Shown: positions 9,056 through 18,611 of the stretch, in pieces
Layout of the letters: every line of letters begins with the position of its first letter
How positions within the stretch are numbered: the first letter of the stretch is position 1
Assembly (NCBI GenBank): GCA_963797475.1
Contig: CAWCPR010000001.1
Coordinates: forward strand, 2,046,001 to 2,110,000
Direction of reading: 5' to 3'
Source: CAWCPR01 sp963797475
Lineage (GTDB): Bacteria > Chloroflexota > Anaerolineae > Anaerolineales > UBA4823
DNA length: 64,000 bases
Position numbers and translations under genes: made by a program
Notes under the pieces: model-generated
Told to the model about the DNA's origin: nothing
What the model saw: the letters and a program-made list of their open reading frames with translations, nothing else
Database searches by the model: none

Positions 9056-9937
9056 ATGCGTATTTTACTATTGGGGAAAAGTGGACAGCTCGGTTGGGAG
9101 CTGCAGCGCAGCCTGGCTCCCCTTGGCGAGCTGCTCGCCCTGGATTTCCCGGCAATCAACCTGGCGCAAGCAGACGGCCTCCGCACAACCCTCAGGCAGG
9201 CCCATCCCCAGGTGATTGTCAATGCCAGCGCCTACACGGCTGTCGACCAGGCCGAGGCTGATGCCGATACTGCCATGGCGGTCAACGCCCATGCGCCGGG
9301 GCTGTTGGCGCAGGAAGCCCGGGAGATGGGCGCAGCCCTGCTCCATTTTTCAACAGATTACGTGTTCGATGGGAGCAAGGGCAGCCCTTACACAGAGGAC
9401 GACCTGCCCCACCCCCTGGGGGTCTACGGGCAAAGCAAGCTGGCGGGCGAAAAAGCCGTTCAGGCAGCCGGAGGAGCTTACTTGATTCTGCGCACCAGTT
9501 GGGTCTACAGCCTGCGCCGGGACAATTTCGTACTTAAAGTGCTGCAGTGGTCGCGCCAGAACCGCACCCTACGCCTGGTCACCGATCAGGTCAGTAATCC
9601 CACCTGGGCGCGCATGCTGGCCGAAACCACCGCCCAGGTCCTGGCGGCGGGCGGACAAGACCTGCTCCCCTGGCTGAAAGAGCGCCGTGGTCTCTACCAC
9701 CTGGCCGGAGATGGGTATACCAGCCGGTTGGAGTGGGCGCGGGCGATCTTGCGCTGCGACCCGAGGCCGGAGGAACAGGTGGTAGAAGAGATCTTACCAG
9801 CCCAAACCAGTGAATTTCCGACGCCAGCACAGCGCCCGCTCTTCTCAGCGCTGGACTGCCAGCATTTCGCCCAGACCTTTGGCCTGCGCTTGCCGCCCTG
9901 GGAACAGGCCCTGGAGTTTGCCATGGAGAGCGGCTGA
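9056..9937 (+). CDS. rfbD: dTDP-4-dehydrorhamnose reductase
   Basis: RmlD reduces dTDP-4-keto-L-rhamnose to dTDP-L-rhamnose, the final pathway step. The N-terminal MRILLLGKSGQLGWELQ binds NAD(P)H. HFSTDYVFDGSKGSPYTE and the YGQSKLAGEKAV active-site YxxxK are classic, as is LRTSWVYS. 293 residues, normal for the family. Nine bases separate it from rfbA and its final A is shared with the start of the next gene, so the four rhamnose genes and the methyltransferase form one operon. Confidence 0.95.
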   Translation: MRILLLGKSGQLGWELQRSLAPLGELLALDFPAINLAQADGLRTTLRQAHPQVIVNASAYTAVDQAEADADTAMAVNAHAPGLLAQEAREMGAALLHFSTDYVFDGSKGSPYTEDDLPHPLGVYGQSKLAGEKAVQAAGGAYLILRTSWVYSLRRDNFVLKVLQWSRQNRTLRLVTDQVSNPTWARMLAETTAQVLAAGGQDLLPWLKERRGLYHLAGDGYTSRLEWARAILRCDPRPEEQVVEEILPAQTSEFPTPAQRPLFSALDCQHFAQTFGLRLPPWEQALEFAMESG

Positions 9938-10791
9938 TGGGAACGGATGGGGATGCGCGCATGTACGATGCATATTATTACGCCCATGCCTGCGGGCGGC
10001 CCTACCAGCGCGACGAGCATTGGCTCGGCTTCTTCGACGGCATCGCCGGCCATATCGTGCAAAACATCCAGCCCAGGACTGTGTTGGATGCCGGCTGCGC
10101 CTGGGGCTTTCTGGTGGAAGGCCTGCGCCAGCGCGGGGTTGAGGCGTACGGCGTGGATATCTCCGAGTACGCCCTTGAAAACGTCCACCCGGACATCCGT
10201 CCCTTCTGCTGGGCCGCTTCCGTCGCCGAGCCCTTCCCCCAGCGTTACGACCTGATCGTCAGCATCGAAGTACTGGAACACATGCCGCAGGATCAGGCGG
10301 AAAAGGCCGTAGAAAACCTGTGCCGTTTCAGCGACGATGTGCTCTTCTCCTCCACCCCCTTCGATTATCGCGAAGCCACTCATTTCAACGTCCAGCCGCC
10401 CGAATATTGGGCCGAGCAGTTCGCTTTCCAGGGTTTCTTCCGCGATATCGACTTTGACGCCACTTTTCTGACGCCCTGGGCCGTGCGCTTCCGCCGCAGC
10501 CAGGAGCCGCTGCCGCGCAGGGTGCGCGAGTACGAGCGCAAGTTTTTCTTCTTGTGGAAGGAAAACAGCGACCTGCGCAGCCTGATCGTCGAGATGCGCG
10601 ACCAGCTCGCTTCGAGCGAGCAGCAGCTTGGGAAGTTGCACGCCCGCCTGGCCGCTAATGAACAGGCGTTGGCCCCCTCCGCGGTAAATGCGGAGCAGGA
10701 GCGCCCCGCCGGCCGGCCGGCCGGAGGCTTGCTTCACCGGATAAAGCGCTATCTGAGCGCCATGCGCCAAAGGATTACCCCTGACCGCTAA
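9937..10791 (+). CDS. SAM-dependent methyltransferase with C-terminal coiled coil
   Basis: 284-residue class I methyltransferase. Motif I is RTVLDAGCAWGFLVEGL (about residues 47-63), followed by AYGVDIS and the motif IV-like YDLIVSIEVLEHM. After the catalytic domain, residues from about 195 to 245 (EYERKFFFLWKENSDLR onward) form a charged heptad coiled coil ending in a Pro/Gly-rich linker and a basic tail. It follows rfbD directly and precedes a methyltransferase-glycosyltransferase fusion. Methylation of a sugar or of the growing chain end is likely. A capping or length-measuring role like WbdD is an inference from the enzyme plus coiled coil. Confidence 0.75.
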   Translation: MGTDGDARMYDAYYYAHACGRPYQRDEHWLGFFDGIAGHIVQNIQPRTVLDAGCAWGFLVEGLRQRGVEAYGVDISEYALENVHPDIRPFCWAASVAEPFPQRYDLIVSIEVLEHMPQDQAEKAVENLCRFSDDVLFSSTPFDYREATHFNVQPPEYWAEQFAFQGFFRDIDFDATFLTPWAVRFRRSQEPLPRRVREYERKFFFLWKENSDLRSLIVEMRDQLASSEQQLGKLHARLAANEQALAPSAVNAEQERPAGRPAGGLLHRIKRYLSAMRQRITPDR

Positions 10792-10792
10792 A

Positions 10793-13700
10793 ATGAGCCT
10801 GTACGATATCCTCGCCTGCCCCGTTTGTAAAACCCGCGTGGTCAGGGAAGAAGATACCCTGCGCTGCACCCACTGCCAGCAGACCTACCCAATTGTGAAC
10901 GGTGTGCCGGTGATGTTCCCGGATGGCCGCGCGCCTGTGGTCCAGCACGAAGCTGAGCTGGTCGTGCAAAAAGATTATTATCCCTGGGTGCACCGGGTGA
11001 TCCTGCAATCGCTGCTTGACAACCAGGTGGTTCTGGATGTGGGCTGCGGCAATATGGGCCTGGACGACCCCTGTATCATCCGCCTGGACGTAACGATGCA
11101 CCCCTACGTGGACATCGTAGCCGACGTTCACGCCCTGCCATTTTTACCGCAAAGCATCGACTATATTTTCTCCCTGGCGGTGGTCGAGCACTTACGCCAG
11201 CCCTTCCTGGCGGCGCAGTCGATGTATGAGGCGCTGAAGGATGGCGGCTATATTTACCACGAGTGCAATTTCGTCTTCGCCTACCACGGTTACCCGCACC
11301 ACTACTTTAACGCCAGCCTGCAAGGCATGGAACAGGTCTTTTCCCAATTCACTCACCTGCGTAAAGGCGTCGCACCCTACCAGATGCCCTCCCTGGCGCT
11401 CTTGATGGTTTTAGATACCTACCTGCGCCATTCGCAAGCCGGCGAGCACGAGGAAGGGGCATTGTGGGTTGACCTGCTCCAAAAAGTGCTCAGGCTCAAT
11501 ACGATGTGGTTCGACCGCTATTTCAACGAAAAAGACGCCTTGTACGTGGCAGCCGGCACCTATTTGAGCGGCTATAAGCAGCTCACGCCTCGTTCGTCCT
11601 TAATCCCACCGACGGTGCGCCAGCTTTGGTCGGAGGACAAAAGCCTGCAATCCCGTTTCCCGGATATAAATAACCTGGCGACAGCGGAGAACATCCTGGT
11701 TTGGGCGAAAGATCACGGGCGCCGGGCCCACCCGCAGATCGACGCTTATCTTTCCAGCCTGGAGCCCTTCAACAAGCGCGGCCCCAGCGCTCCCTTCGAC
11801 CGCTCCAGCCTGCGGTCCTGGCCAGTCGTCGAGCCCGAGTTTGGCGCTCATCCCAAGGGCGAACCGCCGGATGTGCAGGCGCTCAGGCTTTACAGCGACG
11901 CGGAGGACCTGCTTCAATCGAAGGAAGAGGCGATCCGGTCACTGCAAGCCCAACTACGCGATTGGGAGCTGCGCTGGGAGGATTTGGAAAGGGGCGCCGG
12001 ATGGAAATTGTTGCGCAGATTCCGCGAGCTGCGCCTGCGGGCGGCCCCGCTCGGCAGCCGCAGGGACCGGGCGCTGCGCCTGCCGTATAAAGTGGTGCGA
12101 GTCTGGCGAAACGAAGGCGCCGGGGCGATTTGGCGGGCGGCGCTGCGGCGCGTCCGCCCGGGAGAAACCGGACTTACTGAGGCGTCGCCGCCAGTAGAAG
12201 CTGCGCCGTCGGTGGAAGCTGCACCGCATCTCATGCCCTCACCTACGCCGCAGCCATCCGAGACAGACCGCTACCAAGCCTGGCTGGCCGAAAACGAGCC
12301 TGGATCAATGGAGCTCGCCGCCCAGCGCCAGGTCTCATCGGTATTTCCAAAGCAGCCGCTGATCAGCATCCTGCTCGACCTGGGCAACGATGTTCCTTTT
12401 GATGCCCTGCAAACCACGCTCGACACGCTCTGTGGGCAAACCTATCCGAACTGGGAGGCTCGCATCACCGCCAACCTTGTCGATGGAATGGAGGAACTGA
12501 TCCGTTTGGCGGAACAAGACGCCCGCATCAACTTGCAGCCTGACGATCCGTTGAAATCCACAACTCCGTCATCTATCGAGATCCTGGAAAAGAGCCAGGG
12601 CGAATTCGTCCTGTGGATGCAGCCCGGTGACCGTCTGTCGCCCAACGCCCTGTACGAAATGGTCTACCTGGTGAACGAAGACCCACAGGCCGACCTGATC
12701 TACTTCGACGAGGATCGCCTGGATGGCGACGGCACGACCCGCATGGAGCCTTTCCTGAAGCCGGATTGGTCGCCGGAGCTGATGCTGTCTGTGAATTGCC
12801 TGGGACGCCCGCTCCTGAGCCGCCCACTCCTGGGCCGCTCTCTGGCGGCTGCCAGTTCGGACGGCGAACTGCAGTCCGGACCCGGCCGGGATTGGGATCT
12901 GGCGCTGCGCAGCGGCGAGCAGGCCAGGCGCATCTGCCACATCCCGAAAATCCTTTACCACCGGGGGACAGCCCAGAACCAGCCGGACAGCGGCTCACAG
13001 AGCGCCCTTTCCCGTGAGAGGAAATCAGCAGCCCTGGCCATTGAAAAGCACCTGGAGCGGTCCGGCATCCACACAGCCGCAGTCTCCTCACCACAGCCTG
13101 GTCTCTACCGGGCAACCTGGCCTGTAAAAGGCTCGAAGGTTACGATCATCATCCCCACCAAGAATAGAGTGGACATGCTGGAGAAGACCCTGAACAGCGT
13201 GCTGGAGAAAACGGATTACCCTGACCTGGAAGTAATCCTGGTGGACAACGGCAGCGATAAATCGACCTGGGATTACTACCAAAAATACCAGGCGGACGAG
13301 CGCCTGGATATTCTGGATTTTTCCCAGCCTTTCAACTTTTCGGCGGCGAACAACTACGGAGCGCAACGCGCCGCCGGCGAGTTCCTGCTGTTTTTAAACA
13401 ACGACATCCAGGCCCTTACCCCAGACTGGCTGGAGGAGATGGTGCGCTGGGCTGAACTGCCCGAGATCGGGGTTGTGGGGGCCAAGCTGCTCACCCCGCG
13501 TGGCACCATTCAGCACGCCGGCGTAATCATGGGGATGGGCGCTTACGCCGGGCATATTTTCTTAGAAGCGCCGGGCGATGAAAGCGGACTATTTGGCTCT
13601 GTGAACTGGTACCGGGATTACTCGGCGGTTACCGGGGCCTGTATGATGATGCGCCGCAAGGTTTTCGAAGAAACCGGCGGCTTTGATGAGAATTACGACC

Positions 13701-14014
13701 TGGCCCTGAGCGACGTCGAGATCTGTTTGCGCATCCGGGCGCGAGGCTACCGCATCCTTTACACGCCCTTTGCCCGGCTGGTGCATTACGAAGGCTCGAC
13801 GCGCGCCGGCTATATCCCCGCCAGGGACTTGAGCGTGGGGTACCTGCACATGAAACCGTACGTGCAAGCCGGAGACCGCCATTACAATCCGAATCTATCC
13901 TACGCGGGTCCCATCCCGGCGCTGCTGCCCAAAGGCGAGGCCACACGATTGGAGCGCTTTGAACGTTTCTTTCAGCATTATGCCGAAACCGGCGTGCCGC
14001 CCAGCCAGGCCTGA
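10793..14014 (+). CDS. Methyltransferase-glycosyltransferase fusion (class I MT + GT2)
   Basis: 1073 residues. The N-terminus is a Trm112-like zinc ribbon (Cys 9, 12, 25, 28) in YDILACPVCKTRVV. A class I methyltransferase follows with LDVGCGNMGLD near residue 82. Around 365-440 lies a coiled coil ending in GAGWKLLRRFRELRLR. Residues about 525-720 resemble a GT2 fold but lack an obvious DXD. Residues about 780-1040 are a full GT2: KVTIIIPTKNRVDMLEKTL, VDNGSD, LLFLNNDI, TGACMMMRRKVFEETGGFDE and LSDVEICLRI. This layout resembles large O-antigen rhamnosyltransferases. Likely cytoplasmic, extending or modifying a lipid-linked glycan. ATG 10793 lies two bases after the previous gene. Confidence 0.8.
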   Translation: MSLYDILACPVCKTRVVREEDTLRCTHCQQTYPIVNGVPVMFPDGRAPVVQHEAELVVQKDYYPWVHRVILQSLLDNQVVLDVGCGNMGLDDPCIIRLDVTMHPYVDIVADVHALPFLPQSIDYIFSLAVVEHLRQPFLAAQSMYEALKDGGYIYHECNFVFAYHGYPHHYFNASLQGMEQVFSQFTHLRKGVAPYQMPSLALLMVLDTYLRHSQAGEHEEGALWVDLLQKVLRLNTMWFDRYFNEKDALYVAAGTYLSGYKQLTPRSSLIPPTVRQLWSEDKSLQSRFPDINNLATAENILVWAKDHGRRAHPQIDAYLSSLEPFNKRGPSAPFDRSSLRSWPVVEPEFGAHPKGEPPDVQALRLYSDAEDLLQSKEEAIRSLQAQLRDWELRWEDLERGAGWKLLRRFRELRLRAAPLGSRRDRALRLPYKVVRVWRNEGAGAIWRAALRRVRPGETGLTEASPPVEAAPSVEAAPHLMPSPTPQPSETDRYQAWLAENEPGSMELAAQRQVSSVFPKQPLISILLDLGNDVPFDALQTTLDTLCGQTYPNWEARITANLVDGMEELIRLAEQDARINLQPDDPLKSTTPSSIEILEKSQGEFVLWMQPGDRLSPNALYEMVYLVNEDPQADLIYFDEDRLDGDGTTRMEPFLKPDWSPELMLSVNCLGRPLLSRPLLGRSLAAASSDGELQSGPGRDWDLALRSGEQARRICHIPKILYHRGTAQNQPDSGSQSALSRERKSAALAIEKHLERSGIHTAAVSSPQPGLYRATWPVKGSKVTIIIPTKNRVDMLEKTLNSVLEKTDYPDLEVILVDNGSDKSTWDYYQKYQADERLDILDFSQPFNFSAANNYGAQRAAGEFLLFLNNDIQALTPDWLEEMVRWAELPEIGVVGAKLLTPRGTIQHAGVIMGMGAYAGHIFLEAPGDESGLFGSVNWYRDYSAVTGACMMMRRKVFEETGGFDENYDLALSDVEICLRIRARGYRILYTPFARLVHYEGSTRAGYIPARDLSVGYLHMKPYVQAGDRHYNPNLSYAGPIPALLPKGEATRLERFERFFQHYAETGVPPSQA

Positions 14015-14068
14015 TTTCACCTTCCAGGCTCCCGGCAAGATTTGGCGGCGCGCCCATATTGAGGCAGG

Positions 14069-15349
14069 ATGAGCCAGACTGTCGTCGCTTATACATTTGC
14101 GCCATGGGAACATGCATTGGCTGCGCTGCGTTTTGTCGCACCGCTGCAAGCGGCAGGGATAACGCTGCTGCGCGGCAACGTGGGGAAAGAAGTCGATCTC
14201 GAAAAAATCTCCCAGGCGGACCTGGTCCTCATGCAGCGCGACTTCCCGCATTTTCAGGATGCCTATACGCAGATCTTAAACCGCGCCCATTCCGAAGGCA
14301 AACCTGTAATCCTGGATTTGGACGACCTGCTCCTGGAGCTGCCGGAAGACCACCCCGACCGGAAGGCTACCCAGGAGGCGGGCGTGCTGTTTCCGATCCT
14401 GCGCGGCCTCATCCAGGCGGACGCTGTGACTGCCAGCACGGTTCCATTGTGCAACTACCTGCACGGTTTCAATCCCAATACCTTCCTACTGCCCAATTAT
14501 CTCATCGACTCCTCCTGGCGGCTGCGCCCAGCCAGGCAGGCTCGCGAGCCCCAGGCGCCGGTGATCGTCGCCTACGCAGGCGGCGGCTCTCACGGGCCAG
14601 ACCTGGCAACAGTCGCCTCCGCTTTGCTCAATATCCTGGAACGCTACGGCCGGCGGGTTCGCCTCCATTTTTACGGGACAGAGCCGCCAGAAAACCTGCT
14701 CGAGCATCCATCCGTCCAATGGACGCCTCTCGATCTGCGGGATTACGCCCAGTACGCCGGCTACTTATACGACTTACAGGCGGATATTTTCATCGCTCCC
14801 CTGGCGGATAACCTGTTCAACCGCTGTAAGAGCGCGGTTAAATTCCTGGAATACAGCGCCTGCGGCGCGCCGGGAATTTACAGCCGGTTGGAGCCCTACG
14901 AGCGCCTGGTAGAACACAAAGTGAATGGGCTGCTTGCCGCGACCCCCCAGGAATGGGAAGACGGCCTGGCGCTCCTGGTCGAATCGCCGGACCTGCGCGA
15001 GGAGCTTGGCGAGCGGGCCCAGGGGACCGTTTCTTCCGGCTGGCTGCTTTCCCAAAACGCCTTCCAATGGGCGCAAACTTATGGCAAAATATGTGCTTTG
15101 CCGGCCAAAGAAAACAACGACCAGGCTTTGGCTGTGCGAGTCCTGCAGCTTGGGCATGGCTGGCAGAGCCAACTTTTAGAACGCCTGGCAGCCCAGGAAC
15201 GCGAACGGCAGGGTTTGCAAACGCAGATTGCCAGCCAGGAGCAAACCATCCAGGCCCTCCAGGCCCAGCTCGCCGAAGTGCAGCGAGGACCGGTCTGGAA
15301 GCTTGCCCGAGGGCTGCAAGCGCTGGTCGGAAAAACGAGAGAAGATTGA
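14069..15349 (+). CDS. Glycosyltransferase (GT4-like) with C-terminal coiled coil
   Basis: 426 residues. VILDLDDLLLELPEDHPDR near residue 80 and VIVAYAGGGSHGPDLATV near 165 mark a GT-B type enzyme. FIAPLADNLFNRCKSAVKFLEYSACGAPGIYS (about 240-275, quoted only as landmark residues: the N-R-C-K-S and K-F-L-E-Y cluster) is the conserved nucleotide-sugar site region. The last 60 residues form a coiled coil (LLERLAAQERERQGLQ) ending in GPVWKLARGLQALVGK. Its whole length is homologous to the first 400 residues of the next gene, so it is a tandem duplicate. Sugar specificity cannot be read from sequence; rhamnose or hexose transfer to surface polysaccharide is likely. Confidence 0.75.
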   Translation: MSQTVVAYTFAPWEHALAALRFVAPLQAAGITLLRGNVGKEVDLEKISQADLVLMQRDFPHFQDAYTQILNRAHSEGKPVILDLDDLLLELPEDHPDRKATQEAGVLFPILRGLIQADAVTASTVPLCNYLHGFNPNTFLLPNYLIDSSWRLRPARQAREPQAPVIVAYAGGGSHGPDLATVASALLNILERYGRRVRLHFYGTEPPENLLEHPSVQWTPLDLRDYAQYAGYLYDLQADIFIAPLADNLFNRCKSAVKFLEYSACGAPGIYSRLEPYERLVEHKVNGLLAATPQEWEDGLALLVESPDLREELGERAQGTVSSGWLLSQNAFQWAQTYGKICALPAKENNDQALAVRVLQLGHGWQSQLLERLAAQERERQGLQTQIASQEQTIQALQAQLAEVQRGPVWKLARGLQALVGKTRED

Positions 15350-15353
15350 ATTG

Positions 15354-18300
15354 ATGCAGAATCCGATTAACCGGGTCAACAGCCTGGTCGCCTATACGAC
15401 GAACACCTGGGTAAGCCCGCTCGCCAGCTTGCGGCTGGTTGGCCCGGCTTCTCACGCCGGGCTGCGGTTGGTACGGGGCAATGAGCAGGGGCGCATCTTT
15501 CCAGAACGCGTCTCATCCGCAGACGTGGTCGTCATCCAGCGCGATTTCCCTCGCCACACCCAGGCCTATAAAGAAATCACGGCTCGGGCGCGCCAGGAAG
15601 CCAAACCCGTCATATACGACCTGGACGACCTGTTGTTGGAGCTGCCAGCCGACCACCCGGATCGCCTCACGCATTACTACGGCGAGGCGCTGCTGGCGAT
15701 GGTCGCAGCCATCTCGCAGGCGGACCGGGTCACCGCCAGCAGCCAGGCCTTGTGCGACTATCTGCGCCCGTTTAACGCCAATGTCCACCTGCTGCCGAAT
15801 TACCTGGACGATCATTTGTGGAAGCTGAGCAGCCCTCAGGCCGTGCAAGATCCGAACGGAGCCGTGCGCATCGGCTATATGGGCGGGGATTCCCATCTGC
15901 CCGACCTGCAGATGGTCACGCCGGCCCTGCAGAAAATCCTTGAGCGTTATCCAGGCCGGGCAGCGCTGCATTTTCTCGGCGCCAGGCCCCCGGATGAGCT
16001 TCTGAGATGTCCGGATGTAACCTGGAACCCTGCGGAGACGTATGTTTACGCTGATTTCGCCGCCCGGTTCGAGGCGCAACGCTGCGATCTTTATATCGCC
16101 CCGCTGCAAGATAACCGCTTCAACCGCTGTAAAAGCCCGATTAAATTTCTCGAGTACAGCGCTCTCGGGTCGCCCGGCGTCTACAGCGGTCTGGCCACCT
16201 ACGATGGCATTGTCGAGCACGGAAAAAACGGTTTCCTGGCAAGCAGCCTCTCAGAATGGGAGCAATGCTTGACGCGATTGGTCGAAGACCCCGGCCTGCG
16301 CCTGGAAATGGGGATGAACGCCCAGGAGACCGTCCGGCAGCGCGGCCTGCTCTCGGAACACGCCCAGCAATGGCGGGAGGCCTACACCCAGGCCCTCAAA
16401 ACCGCTCGCCAGGCCAGGTCCGAACCTCCCGCGGGGCGGCTTGAGGCGCTCTCAAGCATCCTCGAGCAGGCCCAGTCCTGGCAGGAGCACTTAAAAGCGC
16501 ACGGGCAGGCCCTGGAAGCCGATCTGGCTGAAAAAGAGCGGGAGAACCAGGCGTTGAACGAACAGTTCGGGCAGGCTAACCAACGCCTTTACGAAATCTA
16601 CAGCAGTACGGCCTGGAAACTGGTCCGGAGGCTGTGGAGTGTGCGCCTGGCGTTGGCGCGGCCCTTGAGCCAGGTGAGGCGCGGCCTCTCTCAGGAAAGC
16701 GCTCAGCCGGCAGCGCTCGAATCGACGAGGGCGCTTGAAGCCGGGCAAGCTTCCGAAACGCCAGAAGCGGTTCAGGAGCCCGCTCTCAAAACCGGGTCTG
16801 CGCCTGCGCTCGAATTCAGCATGGACCTGCAAGAACTGGCAGATCAAATCACCGCCCGGCGCCCAGCCATGCCGGATGTCATTGTCTTGCCCATTATGGA
16901 GTGGAGCTCGCGGGTACAAAGGCCCCAACAGATTGCCCGGCGCTTTGGACGTTCAGGCCGGCGCGTCTTCTACCTGCACACCTCATTCCGCCCGGAAGGA
17001 ATCAGCGTGCGCCCGGTGCAAGAAAACATCTTCGAGGTGCAACTGCCAGCCGCTCACCCGGCGAACCTTTATTTCGACCGGATGGGACCCGAATTGGCCG
17101 GCGAGCTGTTGCAGGCGATGGCTGTCCTGCAGGAATCCTTTGGCATCGCCGCCGCGATCTGCCTGGTAGACCTGCCTTTTTGGTCGCCGCTGGCCCTGCG
17201 ACTGCGTGATGTATTCGGTTGGAAGGTCGTCTACGACTGCATGGATTACCACCAGGGCTTCTCGACCGGCAGCGGGCAGGTAGCCGAACAAGATGAAGCC
17301 CTGGCGCGCCAAAGCGACCTGGTCCTGGTGACCTCGCGCTTCTTGCTGGACCAAAAGACCGCCCTGAACCCAAACACCGTCCGCGTCCCTAACGGCACGG
17401 AATTCGACCATTTTCGCTTCCCCTCGCTGGAAGCGCCCGAAGCGCTGCGCCGGCTTTCCAAACCGGTCATTGGCTATTACGGCGCGATCGCCGACTGGTT
17501 CGACACCAACCTGGTGGCCGGGCTGGCGCGGGCGCGTCCCGGCTGGAACTTCGTCCTGATCGGCAGCACGCTTTACGCCGACCTGGAGCCATTGCAAGGC
17601 CTGGAGAACGTGCATTTGCTGGGAGAAATCCCTTACGCCGAACTGCCGGCCTACCTGCACGCCTTCGACGCAGCCACGATCCCGTTCAAAAAAATCCCGC
17701 TTACCGACGCCACCAACCCGGTGAAAATGTTCGAATACTTCAGCGCCGGGAAACCTGTGGTGGCCGCCGATTTGGATGAGCTGCGCCAATACAGCGACCT
17801 CGTCCGCCTGGCCAGCACCCGCGAACAATGGCTGGAAGCGCTGGAGGCCGCTTTGGCCGACGACGCCCCCGAGCGCGTGCAGACGCGCGTGGATTTCGCC
17901 CGCCAAAACACCTGGGAAAAACGTTTTGAACAGATCGAAGCCAGCCTGCTCAAGCTTTACCCGCTGGCCAGCATCGTCGTCCTGGCAGACATGGACCCGG
18001 ATACCACGCGCCTGTGCCTGCAAACCATCTTCGCTAAGACCGTTTATCCAAACTACGAAGTCATCCTGGTGAAGGATTCTGGCGGCGACAGCCGCGCCGA
18101 ATTCCTGCATGACCTGACCGGCCAGCGCGCTAATCTACGCCTGGTCTTCAATAAGCACAGCCAAAATCCTGCCCGGGGCTTCAACCAGGGCGCGGCTGCT
18201 GCGAGCGGGGAATTCCTGGCCTTCTTAACCGGCCAGGCGGTTGTGACGCGCGGCTGGCTCGTCTCACTCTGGCGCTGCCTGCAGGCGGTTGAGGCCGGGT

Positions 18301-18611
18301 TGGTAGGAGCGCTGACAAATTCCGCCGAAAACCGCCTCCCGATTTCATACCGGACCCTCGACCAGATGGCAGCCTTTGCCGAAAAATTTACAAGCGCCCA
18401 CCCGGGCCAGTACACCGAAGTCGATAGGCTGCCTTTATCCTGCACAGGCATACGCCGGTCAGTTTTCGAAGAAGTCGGGCCATTCGATGAAACCCTCGAG
18501 ACCGAGGTGCGGGCAGCCGCTGACTACGCCAATCGGGTGCGCGCCGGCGGGTATAAAGTGGTTGGCGCGCAGGATATCTTCATCCACCTTTGGAGTGCAT
18601 CGAATTCATGA
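15354..18611 (+). CDS. Three-module glycosyltransferase (GT4-like + GT4-like + degenerate GT2)
   Basis: 1085 residues from ATG 15354. Module 1 (about 1-380) is a paralogue of the preceding gene: YDLDDLLLELPADHPDR, then FNRCKSPIKFLEYSALG. A coiled coil and STAWKLVRRLWSVRL follow (about 380-435). Module 2 (about 500-865) is a second GT-B enzyme with VQRPQQIARRFGRSGRRV, YDCMDYHQG, KPVIGYYGAIADWFDTNL and NPVKMFEYFSAGKPVV. Module 3 (about 870-1085) has the GT2 fold, but its key residues are lost: FLTGQAVV replaces the usual FLNNDIVV, and the acidic ED pair is missing. It ends abruptly at SASNS and overlaps the next gene by ATGA. Modules 1 and 2 are probably active; module 3 is probably structural. 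Confidence 0.78.
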   Translation: MQNPINRVNSLVAYTTNTWVSPLASLRLVGPASHAGLRLVRGNEQGRIFPERVSSADVVVIQRDFPRHTQAYKEITARARQEAKPVIYDLDDLLLELPADHPDRLTHYYGEALLAMVAAISQADRVTASSQALCDYLRPFNANVHLLPNYLDDHLWKLSSPQAVQDPNGAVRIGYMGGDSHLPDLQMVTPALQKILERYPGRAALHFLGARPPDELLRCPDVTWNPAETYVYADFAARFEAQRCDLYIAPLQDNRFNRCKSPIKFLEYSALGSPGVYSGLATYDGIVEHGKNGFLASSLSEWEQCLTRLVEDPGLRLEMGMNAQETVRQRGLLSEHAQQWREAYTQALKTARQARSEPPAGRLEALSSILEQAQSWQEHLKAHGQALEADLAEKERENQALNEQFGQANQRLYEIYSSTAWKLVRRLWSVRLALARPLSQVRRGLSQESAQPAALESTRALEAGQASETPEAVQEPALKTGSAPALEFSMDLQELADQITARRPAMPDVIVLPIMEWSSRVQRPQQIARRFGRSGRRVFYLHTSFRPEGISVRPVQENIFEVQLPAAHPANLYFDRMGPELAGELLQAMAVLQESFGIAAAICLVDLPFWSPLALRLRDVFGWKVVYDCMDYHQGFSTGSGQVAEQDEALARQSDLVLVTSRFLLDQKTALNPNTVRVPNGTEFDHFRFPSLEAPEALRRLSKPVIGYYGAIADWFDTNLVAGLARARPGWNFVLIGSTLYADLEPLQGLENVHLLGEIPYAELPAYLHAFDAATIPFKKIPLTDATNPVKMFEYFSAGKPVVAADLDELRQYSDLVRLASTREQWLEALEAALADDAPERVQTRVDFARQNTWEKRFEQIEASLLKLYPLASIVVLADMDPDTTRLCLQTIFAKTVYPNYEVILVKDSGGDSRAEFLHDLTGQRANLRLVFNKHSQNPARGFNQGAAAASGEFLAFLTGQAVVTRGWLVSLWRCLQAVEAGLVGALTNSAENRLPISYRTLDQMAAFAEKFTSAHPGQYTEVDRLPLSCTGIRRSVFEEVGPFDETLETEVRAAADYANRVRAGGYKVVGAQDIFIHLWSASNS

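Noticed and set aside
16983..18110. Long - strand open frame (375 codons) opposite the triple glycosyltransferase
   Set aside because: No motifs, and fully antisense to a gene with clear domains; typical antisense shadow in GC-rich DNA.
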